Assembly: GCF_003058055.1 (NCBI RefSeq) | Contig: NZ_QBTZ01000001.1 | Location: 3,800,001 to 3,864,000, forward strand | Direction of reading: 5' to 3' | Source: Acidovorax sp. 107 | GTDB taxonomy: Bacteria; Pseudomonadota; Gammaproteobacteria; Burkholderiales; Burkholderiaceae_C | Length of the DNA stretch: 64,000 bases | In this document: positions 35,903 to 42,586 of the stretch, piece after piece | Layout of the letters: each line of letters begins with the position of its first letter | Numbering within the stretch: position 1 is the first letter of the stretch | Notes under the pieces: generated by a model | Seen by the model: only the letters and a program-made list of their open reading frames with translations | What the model was told of the DNA's origin: nothing | The model's database searches: none | Position numbers and translations under genes: made by a program

Positions 35903-36741
35903 GCGGCCTCCTCGGGCTGCACCGCGGTGAGTGCGCTGTGGGCCTGATCACGCTCGGCCAGCAGTTCCCCGAAGGGTGGCAGGTGGTCGTCGCGCTCGAT
36001 CAGGGTGGGCACGGGGCCGGTGCGTGCGATCACCTGCTCGTACAGCGCCCACACGGCGGGCGCCACGGGCGCATCGTGGCTATCGATGAGCAAGGCGTTG
36101 CCGTGCACCGGGTCCGTATGGTGGCCTGCCAGGTGGATTTCGGCCACGGCGTGCAGGGGGAAGGCGCCGAGGTAGGCCTGTGCGTCAAAGCCCAGGTTGT
36201 TGGCGCTGATGTACACGTTGTTCACGTCCAGCAGCAGGGCGCAGCCGGTGCGCTGCACCAGTTCGGCCAGAAAATCGGTCTCAGGCCAGTCGTGGCCGTC
36301 GATGTGCAGATAGTGCGTGGGGTTCTCGATGGCGATGGGGCGTTGCAGCACGTCCTGCGTGCGGGCGATGTTGCCAGCGATGCGGTGCAGCGCCGCTTGC
36401 GTACGGGGAAACGGCAGCAGGTCGGGCAGGTACTGCCCGCGCCAGGTGGACCAGGCCAGGTGCTCAGAAATGAGGGCAGGATTCACGCGCCGTGCGAGGG
36501 CGGCGAGGCGCTTCAGGTGGGCCGCGTCGGGCGGGGCATCGGCCGCGAGCGACAGCGACACGCCATGCAGAGCCACCGGGTGGCGCGCACGGATGGCCTC
36601 CAGCCAGGTCAGGCGCGGGCCGCCATCGGCCAGGTAGTTCTCGGGGTGCACCTCCCACCACAAGCCGGGGGCGGTGCACCGCAGCGCCTCGTCGTAGTGC
36701 TGGGGCTTGAGGCCCAGGCCAGCGGTGAGAGGGGGGGCCAT
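35893..36741 (-). CDS. MNIO (DUF692, HvfB/BufB-type) peptide-modifying multinuclear iron oxygenase
   Basis: 282-residue TIM-barrel enzyme of the DUF692 family, now known as multinuclear non-heme iron-dependent oxidative enzymes; MbnB of methanobactin and bufferin enzymes belong here. It installs oxidised heterocycles on cysteines of a precursor peptide. Metal-ligand regions visible: ISEHLAW, AIENPTHYL, LLDVNNVYISANN, HLAGHHTDPVHG, LIDSHD and LIERDDHLPP. The start ATG at 36741 is two bases after the precursor stop. A far longer open frame upstream belongs to the precursor region and is not coding in this frame. Confidence 0.92.
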   Translation of the reverse strand: MAPPLTAGLGLKPQHYDEALRCTAPGLWWEVHPENYLADGGPRLTWLEAIRARHPVALHGVSLSLAADAPPDAAHLKRLAALARRVNPALISEHLAWSTWRGQYLPDLLPFPRTQAALHRIAGNIARTQDVLQRPIAIENPTHYLHIDGHDWPETDFLAELVQRTGCALLLDVNNVYISANNLGFDAQAYLGAFPLHAVAEIHLAGHHTDPVHGNALLIDSHDAPVAPAVWALYEQVIARTGPVPTLIERDDHLPPFGELLAERDQAHSALTAVQPEEAACS

Positions 36742-36743
36742 GG

Positions 36744-37031
36744 TCAGCTCTTCATGGGCGTCAGCATGCCCATGCCCTTGGGTGTCTTGATCGAGGCGCA
36801 GGTGCCTGCGGGCACGAACTTCCAGGCGTTGCCTTGGTAGTCCATCTTGGAGGTGCCCGCGCAGGTGGTGCCGGGGCCGGCGGCGCAGTCGTTCTTGCCT
36901 GCCATCGAGACGCCGTAGCACTTCTCCATGGCGGGCTTGGCGCCGTCCATGGGGGCGGTCTGGGCCATGGCGGCGCCAGAGGTCAGGGCAACGAGGGCGA
37001 GGGCGCCGAGACTGAGGGTGCGGGTGGTCAT
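36744..37031 (-). CDS. Bufferin-type metallophore precursor peptide (DUF2282)
   Basis: 95-residue secreted precursor. Sec signal of about 23 residues ([17 protein letters not shown]), then a DUF2282 core with exactly four cysteines at 38, 49, 57 and 78, in [21 protein letters not shown] and VPAGTCAS contexts. In characterised bufferins cysteines of the core are turned into thiooxazole groups by the MNIO partner and the product sequesters copper in the periplasm; I infer the same kind of role. First gene of the operon, with a GTAACC-N16-CGAA promoter 89 bp upstream. Start at ATG 37031. Confidence 0.88.
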   Translation of the reverse strand: MTTRTLSLGALALVALTSGAAMAQTAPMDGAKPAMEKCYGVSMAGKNDCAAGPGTTCAGTSKMDYQGNAWKFVPAGTCASIKTPKGMGMLTPMKS

Positions 37032-37119
37032 GGTAGGAATCTCCGAAGGTTGGGTAAGGGTTGAGTCCGACCGGGGTGCTGCCCAGAGGCTGCGTGGAAC
37101 TGCCCGATCTGCGTTGTAA

Positions 37120-37145
37120 TTCGCGCTGTGCAGCGGTCGGGTTAC
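37120..37145 (-). promoter_or_regulatory. ECF-type promoter of the bufferin operon, GTAACC-N16-CGAA
   Basis: On the minus strand GTAACC (37145-37140), sixteen bases, then CGAA (37123-37120). The same pattern occurs on the other strand upstream of the sigma gene at 37199-37224. From memory this is the form recognised by Caulobacter SigF-type sigma factors. It lies about 89 bp before the precursor start codon. Confidence 0.75.
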
Positions 37146-37198
37146 AGCGCTGCGCAAAAAATCGCGACGGCATGACGAAAATATTTTTTGTGCTGCCT

Positions 37199-37224
37199 GT
37201 AACCCATCCGCCCCGGGATACGAA
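37199..37224 (+). promoter_or_regulatory. ECF-type promoter of the sigma/anti-sigma operon, GTAACC-N16-CGAA
   Basis: GTAACC at 37199-37204, sixteen bases, CGAA at 37221-37224, ending 19 bp before the sigma factor ATG at 37244. Identical box sequences and spacing to the divergent promoter at 37120-37145, implying that the sigma factor drives its own operon and the metallophore operon. Confidence 0.75.
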
Positions 37225-37243
37225 TTCCTTGCAGGGAGACACC

Positions 37244-37789
37244 ATGGAGATAGTGGAAGAGCGCCTGCGTGGCTTGTTGCTGCAGGGGCTGGATGCCGAC
37301 GCAGCCGCCTACCAGCGCTTTTTGAAGGAGCTGAGTGCCCATCTGCGCGCCTTCTTGCGCCGCCGCCTCGCGCAGCGGCCTGATGAGGTGGAAGACCTGG
37401 TGCAGGAGACGTTGCTGGCCGTGCACAACCAGCGCCACACCTACCGGCCCGAAATGCCGGTGACGGCCTGGGCGCATGCGATTGCGCGCTACAAGCTTAT
37501 CGACTGGCTGCGCTCGCATGCCGCCAAGGAGGCGCGCAATGACCCGCTGGACGATGCGGACGAGTTGTTTGCCAGCAGCGACAGCGAGGCTGCTGAAGCC
37601 CGGCGCGACCTGGGGCAGTTGCTTCAGACCCTGCCGGACAAGCAGCGACTGCCGATTGAGTATGTGAAGCTGGAAGGGTTGTCGGTGGTCGAGACGGCGC
37701 GCCTCACGGGGCTGTCGGAGTCGGCCGTCAAAGTCGGCGTGCACCGGGGCCTGAAGGCCCTGGCTGCGAAGATCAGAGGAATGACATGA
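37244..37789 (+). CDS. ECF sigma factor (SigF-like)
   Basis: 181-residue extracytoplasmic-function sigma factor. Region 2 has [21 protein letters not shown] and [19 protein letters not shown] (-10 recognition); region 4 has [20 protein letters not shown] and the helix-turn-helix [19 protein letters not shown] (-35 recognition). The ATG at 37244 has GGGAG six bases upstream; upstream in-frame ATGs are rejected because the promoter lies there. It shares ATGA with the anti-sigma gene. It is expected to be held inactive by the NrsF-like partner and released by metal or oxidative stress. Confidence 0.92.
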   Translation: MEIVEERLRGLLLQGLDADAAAYQRFLKELSAHLRAFLRRRLAQRPDEVEDLVQETLLAVHNQRHTYRPEMPVTAWAHAIARYKLIDWLRSHAAKEARNDPLDDADELFASSDSEAAEARRDLGQLLQTLPDKQRLPIEYVKLEGLSVVETARLTGLSESAVKVGVHRGLKALAAKIRGMT

Positions 37790-38427
37790 AAACCGATGAA
37801 TTGATCCACCTGCTGGCTGCAGACGAGCGGCCCGTGCGGCGCACCGCCATCGAGCAACGGATTGCCGTGGCCAGCGCTGTGGGCATTGCCGGCGCCGGGG
37901 TGCTGATGCTGACCTTGTTCGGCCTGCGCCCCGATCTGCTGGCGACCATGGCGCTGCCCATGTTCTGGGGCAAGCTGGTGTTTGCGGCAGCGCTGGCGGC
38001 TGCAGGCCTGGCGCTGCTGCGCCGCATGGCCCGCCCGGGCATGCCGCTAGGCCACGCTGCCCTGTGGCTGGCGGTGCCGCCGCTGGTGCTGTGGGCCATG
38101 GCCTTGGGGGCGTTGTCGCAGGTGTCTGCCGCAGAGCGCATGCCGATCATCCTGGGCAGCACCTGGCGCACTTGCCCCTTCAATATCGCCTTGCTCTCGG
38201 TGCCCGCATTTGTGGCCGGGTTCTGGGCGCTCAAGGGCGCGGCCCCTACGCGCCTGGCGTGGGCAGGAGCGGGCGCCGGATTGCTGGCGGGTGCGCTGGG
38301 GGCTCTGGTGTATGCGCTGCATTGCCCCGAAATGGCCGCGCCGTTTCTGGCGGTGTGGTACGTGGCAGGCATGGCCATGCCGACGGCGCTGGGGGCTGTG
38401 CTGGGGCCGCGCCTCCTGCGTTGGTGA
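37786..38427 (+). CDS. NrsF-like (DUF1109) membrane anti-sigma factor
   Basis: 213 residues with a short cytoplasmic N-terminus ([18 protein letters not shown]) that should bind the sigma factor, then six membrane helices. There are only two cysteines, Cys130 in TWRTCPF and Cys180 in LHCPE, both followed by proline. In Caulobacter NrsF two conserved cysteines at almost the same positions are needed for signal response (from memory), so a heavy-metal-sensing role is inferred. Start ATG overlaps the sigma stop by four bases. Confidence 0.88.
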   Translation: MKTDELIHLLAADERPVRRTAIEQRIAVASAVGIAGAGVLMLTLFGLRPDLLATMALPMFWGKLVFAAALAAAGLALLRRMARPGMPLGHAALWLAVPPLVLWAMALGALSQVSAAERMPIILGSTWRTCPFNIALLSVPAFVAGFWALKGAAPTRLAWAGAGAGLLAGALGALVYALHCPEMAAPFLAVWYVAGMAMPTALGAVLGPRLLRW

Positions 38428-38458
38428 GGGCGGCTGATACAGCAAGCGCCATGGCGGC

Positions 38459-38917
38459 TCAGGCGCTGACGCGTTTGCTGTAGGCGCGAAACACCGTGTC
38501 CAGCGTCCACCCCAGCGATTCGTAGAGTGACTGCGCGGCGATGTTGGTGTGTGCCGTGGTCAAGTCCATGCGCACCCTGCCATGGGCGCGGGCCGTCGCC
38601 TCTGCTGCCACCAGCAGGCTGCGCCCGGTGCCGGTTTGGCGCGCTGCGGGCACCACGAACAGGTCGTACAGCGTGTAGATGGGGGCCGCCTCCACCGAGC
38701 AGAAGGTGGGATAGAGCTGGCAAAAGCCCATTGCGGCCTGCGAAGCATCCATTGCCAGCAGGATCACCGACTCTCCACGCTCTAGCCGTTCTGCCATGAA
38801 GGCCCGTGCTCTGGACAGGTCTGGCGCCTGCTCGTAGAACTGCCGGTAGGCATCAAAAAGCGGCGCGATGGTGTCGGCGTCGGCCGGTGTGGCGGGGCGG
38901 ATGTGCGCAGCGGTCAT
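38459..38917 (-). CDS. GNAT-family N-acetyltransferase
   Basis: 152-residue acetyl-CoA-dependent acetyltransferase. The fold is recognisable from IRPATPADADTIAPLFDAYRQ at the start, LYDLFVVPAARQTGTGRSLL (strand 4 and the acetyl-CoA pyrophosphate loop, here RQTGTG), and NIAAQSLYESLGW (motif B). Substrate unknown. Start ATG 38917. Convergent with the anti-sigma gene, 31 bp apart. Confidence 0.87.
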   Translation of the reverse strand: MTAAHIRPATPADADTIAPLFDAYRQFYEQAPDLSRARAFMAERLERGESVILLAMDASQAAMGFCQLYPTFCSVEAAPIYTLYDLFVVPAARQTGTGRSLLVAAEATARAHGRVRMDLTTAHTNIAAQSLYESLGWTLDTVFRAYSKRVSA

Positions 38918-39048
38918 GGTGGCGTCGGGATGGCAGAAGGGCCCCAAGAGGCGCCCAGCGGTTGGCAGAGGCGCACTCCTGAAGGGGTGCGGGCGGACGC
39001 GGATTGTAGAAAGGGTTCTGCCGCGTCTTGGGGATGCCGTGCGCGGGG

Positions 39049-40302
39049 TCAGGCCGCGTCGATGTGGGCCTGCAGCCACTGCGCCACCGCTGCCACTCGC
39101 GCCTGGTGGATCAGCGCGCCCACCTTCGGGCCGCTCACGCCCTTGGCGGCAGCCTGTGCGGCAATGTCGCGCGTGACCACCGACTGCACCGCCGTCAGCA
39201 CGGAGGCCAACCGCTGGCGCTGGGGGTAGGCTGATTCCTCAAACCCCAGCCGCCCGCGTGCATCACACTCGCAGGCCAGCAGGATGTCGGCAAAACGCTC
39301 GGGCTTGCGGATGGCGTCGCAACGCTCCAGCAGGCGTACCAGGGCAGCGGCCGCAAGGTCGCCGCTGCGGTGGATGTTGCCGTGTTCGCGCGCCACCACG
39401 TCGGCAGTCTCGCGGCAGTCCACGGGCACGCGCAGGCGTTCGGCCACGTCTTTCAGCAGCCTCGCGCTGCGCTCCTCGTGCCCGATGTGGCGGGGCAGCA
39501 CATGGGCAGCCGTCGTGCCCTTGCCCAGATCGTGCACGAGGCAGGCAAACCGCACCGTGAGCGGCGCCTGCAGCCGCGCGGCCATGTCCAGCACCATCAT
39601 CAGGTGCACGCCCGTGTCCACCTCGGGGTGGAATTCGGCGCGCTGGGGCACGCCCCACAGGCGTGCCACCTCGGGCAGCAGCACGGCCAGCGCGCCACAC
39701 TCGCGCAGCACCTCAAACATGCGCGAGGGTTGCTCTTCCATCAGCCCGCGCGCCAGCTCCTGCCACACGCGCTCGGCCACCAGGTGGTCCACCTCGCCAT
39801 GCGCGACCATTTCGCGCATGAGCTGCATCGTCTCGGGCGCCACCGTGAAGTCGGTGAAGCGCGCCGCAAACCGCGCTACGCGCAGGATGCGCACCGGGTC
39901 TTCGCGGAAGGCGTCGGTCACGTGGCGCAGTACGCGGGCCTGAAGGTCTTTTTCGCCGTGATAGGGGTCAAAAAGGCGGGTAGCGCCGGATTCATCTGTG
40001 CTGAATGCTATTGAATTAATAGTGAGATCACGGCGTGAGAGGTCTTCGTCCAGCGTCACGTCGGGCGAGCTCTGCACCACAAAGCCCCGGTAGCCACGCC
40101 CGCTCTTGCGCTCGGTGCGGGCCAGCGCGTATTCCTCGCGTGTCTCGGGGTGCAAAAAGACCGGGAAGTCGCGCCCCACGGGCAGGTAGCCCTGCGCCAG
40201 CATCTGCTCGGGCGTGGCGCCCACCACCACCCAGTCGTGGTCATTCACCGGCCGGCCCAGCAGCTTGTCGCGGACCGCGCCGCCCACCATGTAGATTTGC
40301 AT
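39049..40302 (-). CDS. cca: Multifunctional CCA-adding tRNA nucleotidyltransferase
   Basis: 417-residue enzyme that adds or repairs the 3'-CCA end of tRNAs. Class II nucleotidyltransferase head: [20 protein letters not shown] with catalytic aspartates, [11 protein letters not shown], then [15 protein letters not shown]. An HD phosphohydrolase domain follows ([11 protein letters not shown]), as in the multifunctional form of E. coli. A half-copy of the dispersed repeat sequence coincides with codons for the INSIAF stretch. Divergent from the unknown gene at 40342. Confidence 0.96.
   Translation of the reverse strand: MQIYMVGGAVRDKLLGRPVNDHDWVVVGATPEQMLAQGYLPVGRDFPVFLHPETREEYALARTERKSGRGYRGFVVQSSPDVTLDEDLSRRDLTINSIAFSTDESGATRLFDPYHGEKDLQARVLRHVTDAFREDPVRILRVARFAARFTDFTVAPETMQLMREMVAHGEVDHLVAERVWQELARGLMEEQPSRMFEVLRECGALAVLLPEVARLWGVPQRAEFHPEVDTGVHLMMVLDMAARLQAPLTVRFACLVHDLGKGTTAAHVLPRHIGHEERSARLLKDVAERLRVPVDCRETADVVAREHGNIHRSGDLAAAALVRLLERCDAIRKPERFADILLACECDARGRLGFEESAYPQRQRLASVLTAVQSVVTRDIAAQAAAKGVSGPKVGALIHQARVAAVAQWLQAHIDAA
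40000..40029. repeat. Half-length dispersed-repeat-like sequence in cca
   Basis: GCTATTGAATTAATAG is identical to one arm of copy 2 at 8719-8734 but lies within codons for a conserved cca motif. It may be a coincidence of codon choice rather than an inserted element. Confidence 0.3.
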
Positions 40303-40341
40303 CGGCGTAGTTTAGGGTGGGGGCCGTATAGTCCCGCCACC

Positions 40342-40797
40342 ATGTCCCTATCGTCTGATCTCACCATTGCCCAGCTCAACCCCGACGGCAGCGTGCCCGT
40401 GCCTCAGGCGCCCGACGCCGCCGCCAACGCGGCTGCCGAGGCCTTGCAGCGCGAGGCGCAGTTCGAGGCCCTGAAGGCGCAGGTGGAAGGCTTGCAGGAG
40501 ATCCTGGCCAAGCCGCTCAATGAAATCCTGGCCGACCGCGACAAGTTCAAGGAGGCCGCCGCCGCATGGGACGCCTTTGGCGCCATGTGGATGCTGTCCC
40601 AGCGCGCCATGAAGCGTGTGGCTTTGGACCTGGCCGCGCAGCAGGGGTTGAGCGACGAAGAGGTGGTCGCGCGTGCGCTGGCCTATGCCAATCGGGTCCT
40701 CAATGCGGAGGAGGAAGACCTGGGCGGAACCATCGCTCCCGCCCAGCTGGCGCACATCGCGCGGCACAAGCCGTTCTTGCGCAAGCAGTTCCGTTAA
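40342..40797 (+). CDS. Conserved hypothetical protein
   Basis: 151 residues from the ATG at 40342; I do not recognise a family. The sequence is soluble and mostly helical: an Ala/Pro-rich N-terminus, a probable coiled coil (AEALQREAQFEALKAQVEGL and on) and an acidic C-terminal half ending HIARHKPFLRKQF. No signal peptide or membrane helix. Codon use matches the neighbours and the frame is clean, so it is very likely real. It starts 39 bp from cca on the opposite strand and ends 24 bp before the convergent NIPSNAP gene. Confidence 0.7.
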   Translation: MSLSSDLTIAQLNPDGSVPVPQAPDAAANAAAEALQREAQFEALKAQVEGLQEILAKPLNEILADRDKFKEAAAAWDAFGAMWMLSQRAMKRVALDLAAQQGLSDEEVVARALAYANRVLNAEEEDLGGTIAPAQLAHIARHKPFLRKQFR

Positions 40798-40821
40798 AAG
40801 ACTGCCTGTGCGCGCCTTCAT

Positions 40822-41130
40822 TCAGGCGAATACCGGCCTGAAAAAGCTCCGTTCATAGCTCACGATGCACCCCGTCTCCTCGGCATAGCGGAAGATCGCC
40901 AGGCAGTCCGCGTCTTGCATCGACGCCTCGCGGTAGCGCTCATAGGCCGCGAGGCTCTCGAACGTGAACAGTGCCAGTGCAATGTTGTTGGCGCCCTCGC
41001 TGGGCATGAAGTAGCCGTGGTGCTGGCCGCCGAACTTCTCGACCAGCGGAATCCACAGCTTGCCGTAGTGCTCGAACTCTTTCAGCTTGCTGGTGTTGAG
41101 CACGTAGCGCAGGTAGATGGTGGCGGCCAT
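40822..41130 (-). CDS. NIPSNAP-family protein
   Basis: 102-residue small alpha+beta barrel protein of the NIPSNAP family (dimeric ferredoxin-like fold). Typical features: IYLRYVLNTSKLKEFEHYGKL at the start, GGQHHGYFMPSEGANNIALALFTF in the middle, and ERSFFRPV at the end. Function in bacteria is unknown. The ATG at 41130 lies five bases after the GST stop, so the two are probably cotranscribed. Confidence 0.85.
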   Translation of the reverse strand: MAATIYLRYVLNTSKLKEFEHYGKLWIPLVEKFGGQHHGYFMPSEGANNIALALFTFESLAAYERYREASMQDADCLAIFRYAEETGCIVSYERSFFRPVFA

Positions 41131-41135
41131 GGGGC

Positions 41136-41828
41136 TCAGCCTTCGGTATGGCGCAGGCGGTAGGGCTCTTCGAAGTCCAGAAAGTCCTTCTCGGCCAGGG
41201 CCTCGTCGATCCAGGCTTTGACGCCGGGCAGGGCGCGCACGCGGTCCACATAGGCTTTGATGGGCGCAGGCACGGGAAGGGCGTAGGTGTGCAGCCGCAT
41301 GCACACGGGGGCGAAGTAGGCGTCGGCCACGGTGAATTCGCCAAACAGCAGGGGGCCGCCGTGCTCCTGCAGCAGCGCACTCCACATCTCTACCAGGCGC
41401 TGCACGTCGGCCCGCACGCCAGCCTGGTCGCGCCAGATCAGGGCCCCTGTGTCGGCCAGCTGGGCTTCGATGTTCATGGGGCAGTGGCTGCGCAGGGCGG
41501 TGAAGCCGCTGTGCATCTCGGCACAGACGCTGCGGGCGCGTGCGCGGGCTTTGGCGTCCGTGGGCCAGAGCTTTTTGTCGGGATGGGTTTCGGCCACGTA
41601 CTCCGCAATCGCCAGCGTGTCCCACACCACCAGGTCGCCATCGACCAGCACGGGCACCTTGGCGGTGGGGCTGACGGCGCCGATGGTGCGCTTGAACTCC
41701 GATTGCGCGTCAAAGCTGTCAAAGCGCACGCGCACTTCCTCAAAGACGATGCCCGCCTGCTTGAGCAGCACCCAGGGGCGCATGGACCAGGACGAGTAGT
41801 TCTTGTTGCCGATGTAGAGCTTGAGCAT
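41136..41828 (-). CDS. Glutathione S-transferase family protein
   Basis: 230-residue cytoplasmic GST. N-terminal thioredoxin-like domain with YIGNKNYSSWSMRPWVLLKQ (catalytic serine region), the glutathione-binding cis-proline in AKVPVLVDG and WDTLAIAEYVAE; the rest is the helical C-terminal domain. The substrate cannot be inferred. Start ATG 41828 has AGGTG upstream, better than the ATG at 41837. Confidence 0.92.
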   Translation of the reverse strand: MLKLYIGNKNYSSWSMRPWVLLKQAGIVFEEVRVRFDSFDAQSEFKRTIGAVSPTAKVPVLVDGDLVVWDTLAIAEYVAETHPDKKLWPTDAKARARARSVCAEMHSGFTALRSHCPMNIEAQLADTGALIWRDQAGVRADVQRLVEMWSALLQEHGGPLLFGEFTVADAYFAPVCMRLHTYALPVPAPIKAYVDRVRALPGVKAWIDEALAEKDFLDFEEPYRLRHTEG

Positions 41829-41950
41829 GGTGGGCACCTGAAATGAAGAGGTCAGCCCGCCATGCTAGCCGCTGCGGCGCGCGCCAGCGATGCGAAAAAC
41901 CGGTCCGAATGATGCGCGGCAGGCATCACAGGCCTTCGTGCCGACCGGCA

Positions 41951-41992
41951 AGTGCCCGTGGGCGGTCTGCCGGGCGGCCGCCAGCGGGCACT
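41951..41992 (-). terminator. Hairpin downstream of the 5-FTHF cyclo-ligase gene
   Basis: AGTGCCCGTGGGCGG (41951-41965) faces CCGCCAGCGGGCACT (41978-41992) with 13 of 15 positions pairing. It lies just after the cyclo-ligase stop at 42000. No T-run follows on the minus strand. Confidence 0.45.
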
Positions 41993-41999
41993 GAGGGGA

Positions 42000-42572
42000 T
42001 CAGACCGGCCAGACCACGCCGTTGTCGTTCAGGATGGCATCGAGCGGCAGGTCGAACGCCTCGGGCTCGAAATCGTCCAGGTAGCCGTGGGTGAAGCCCA
42101 GGCCCACGGTGAACGGCTTGGGCTGCAGCGTGGCCAGCGTACGGTCATAAAAGCCGCCGCCGTAGCCCAGTCGGTAGCCACCCGGCGCATAGCCCACGCA
42201 GGGCACAAACAGCAGCGTGGGCACGATGACCTCGGTGTCCTTGGGCTTGGGGATGCCGTAGGCGTCTTCTTCCATGGGGCAGCCGGGGTACCAGGCGTGG
42301 AAGGTCAGGGTCTTGTGCTGCTTGTTGACCACCGGCAGGCCGATGCGGCGGCGCAGGGGTTCGTCCAGCAGCTCACCGTCTTCCTTCCAGCGGTGCAGGG
42401 CAGGCAGGGGGTCGAACTCGCCTTTGATGGGCCAGTAGGCGCCGATCACCGTGTCCGGCCGGTTCACCAGCCAGATGCGCATCACCTGCTGTAACAGGTC
42501 GGCCCGCTGTAGGCGGTCGGGCAGGTTGAGGCGTTCTTCTATCAATGTGCGCCGAAGGGCTGCTTTGTCCAT
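42000..42572 (-). CDS. 5-formyltetrahydrofolate cyclo-ligase
   Basis: 190-residue ATP-dependent enzyme converting 5-formyl-THF to 5,10-methenyl-THF, returning stored folate to one-carbon metabolism. Substrate and ATP-binding regions are seen in RIWLVNRPDTVIGAYWPIKGEFD and LLFVPCVGYAPGGYRLGYGGG-FYDR, the latter the family signature. Divergent from the lytic transglycosylase gene with only 14 bp between start codons, so their promoters must overlap the coding ends. Confidence 0.93.
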   Translation of the reverse strand: MDKAALRRTLIEERLNLPDRLQRADLLQQVMRIWLVNRPDTVIGAYWPIKGEFDPLPALHRWKEDGELLDEPLRRRIGLPVVNKQHKTLTFHAWYPGCPMEEDAYGIPKPKDTEVIVPTLLFVPCVGYAPGGYRLGYGGGFYDRTLATLQPKPFTVGLGFTHGYLDDFEPEAFDLPLDAILNDNGVVWPV

Positions 42573-42586
42573 CAGATAATTCCCCC

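Noticed and set aside
35893..37245. Longer version of the MNIO protein starting at 37245
   Set aside because: The extra N-terminus is the out-of-frame reading of the precursor gene and crosses both promoters; the ATG at 36741 follows the precursor stop by two bases.
40000..40029. Insertion of the dispersed repeat in cca
   Set aside because: Only half the motif is present and it codes for residues that are conserved in cca generally, so codon coincidence is more likely than insertion.
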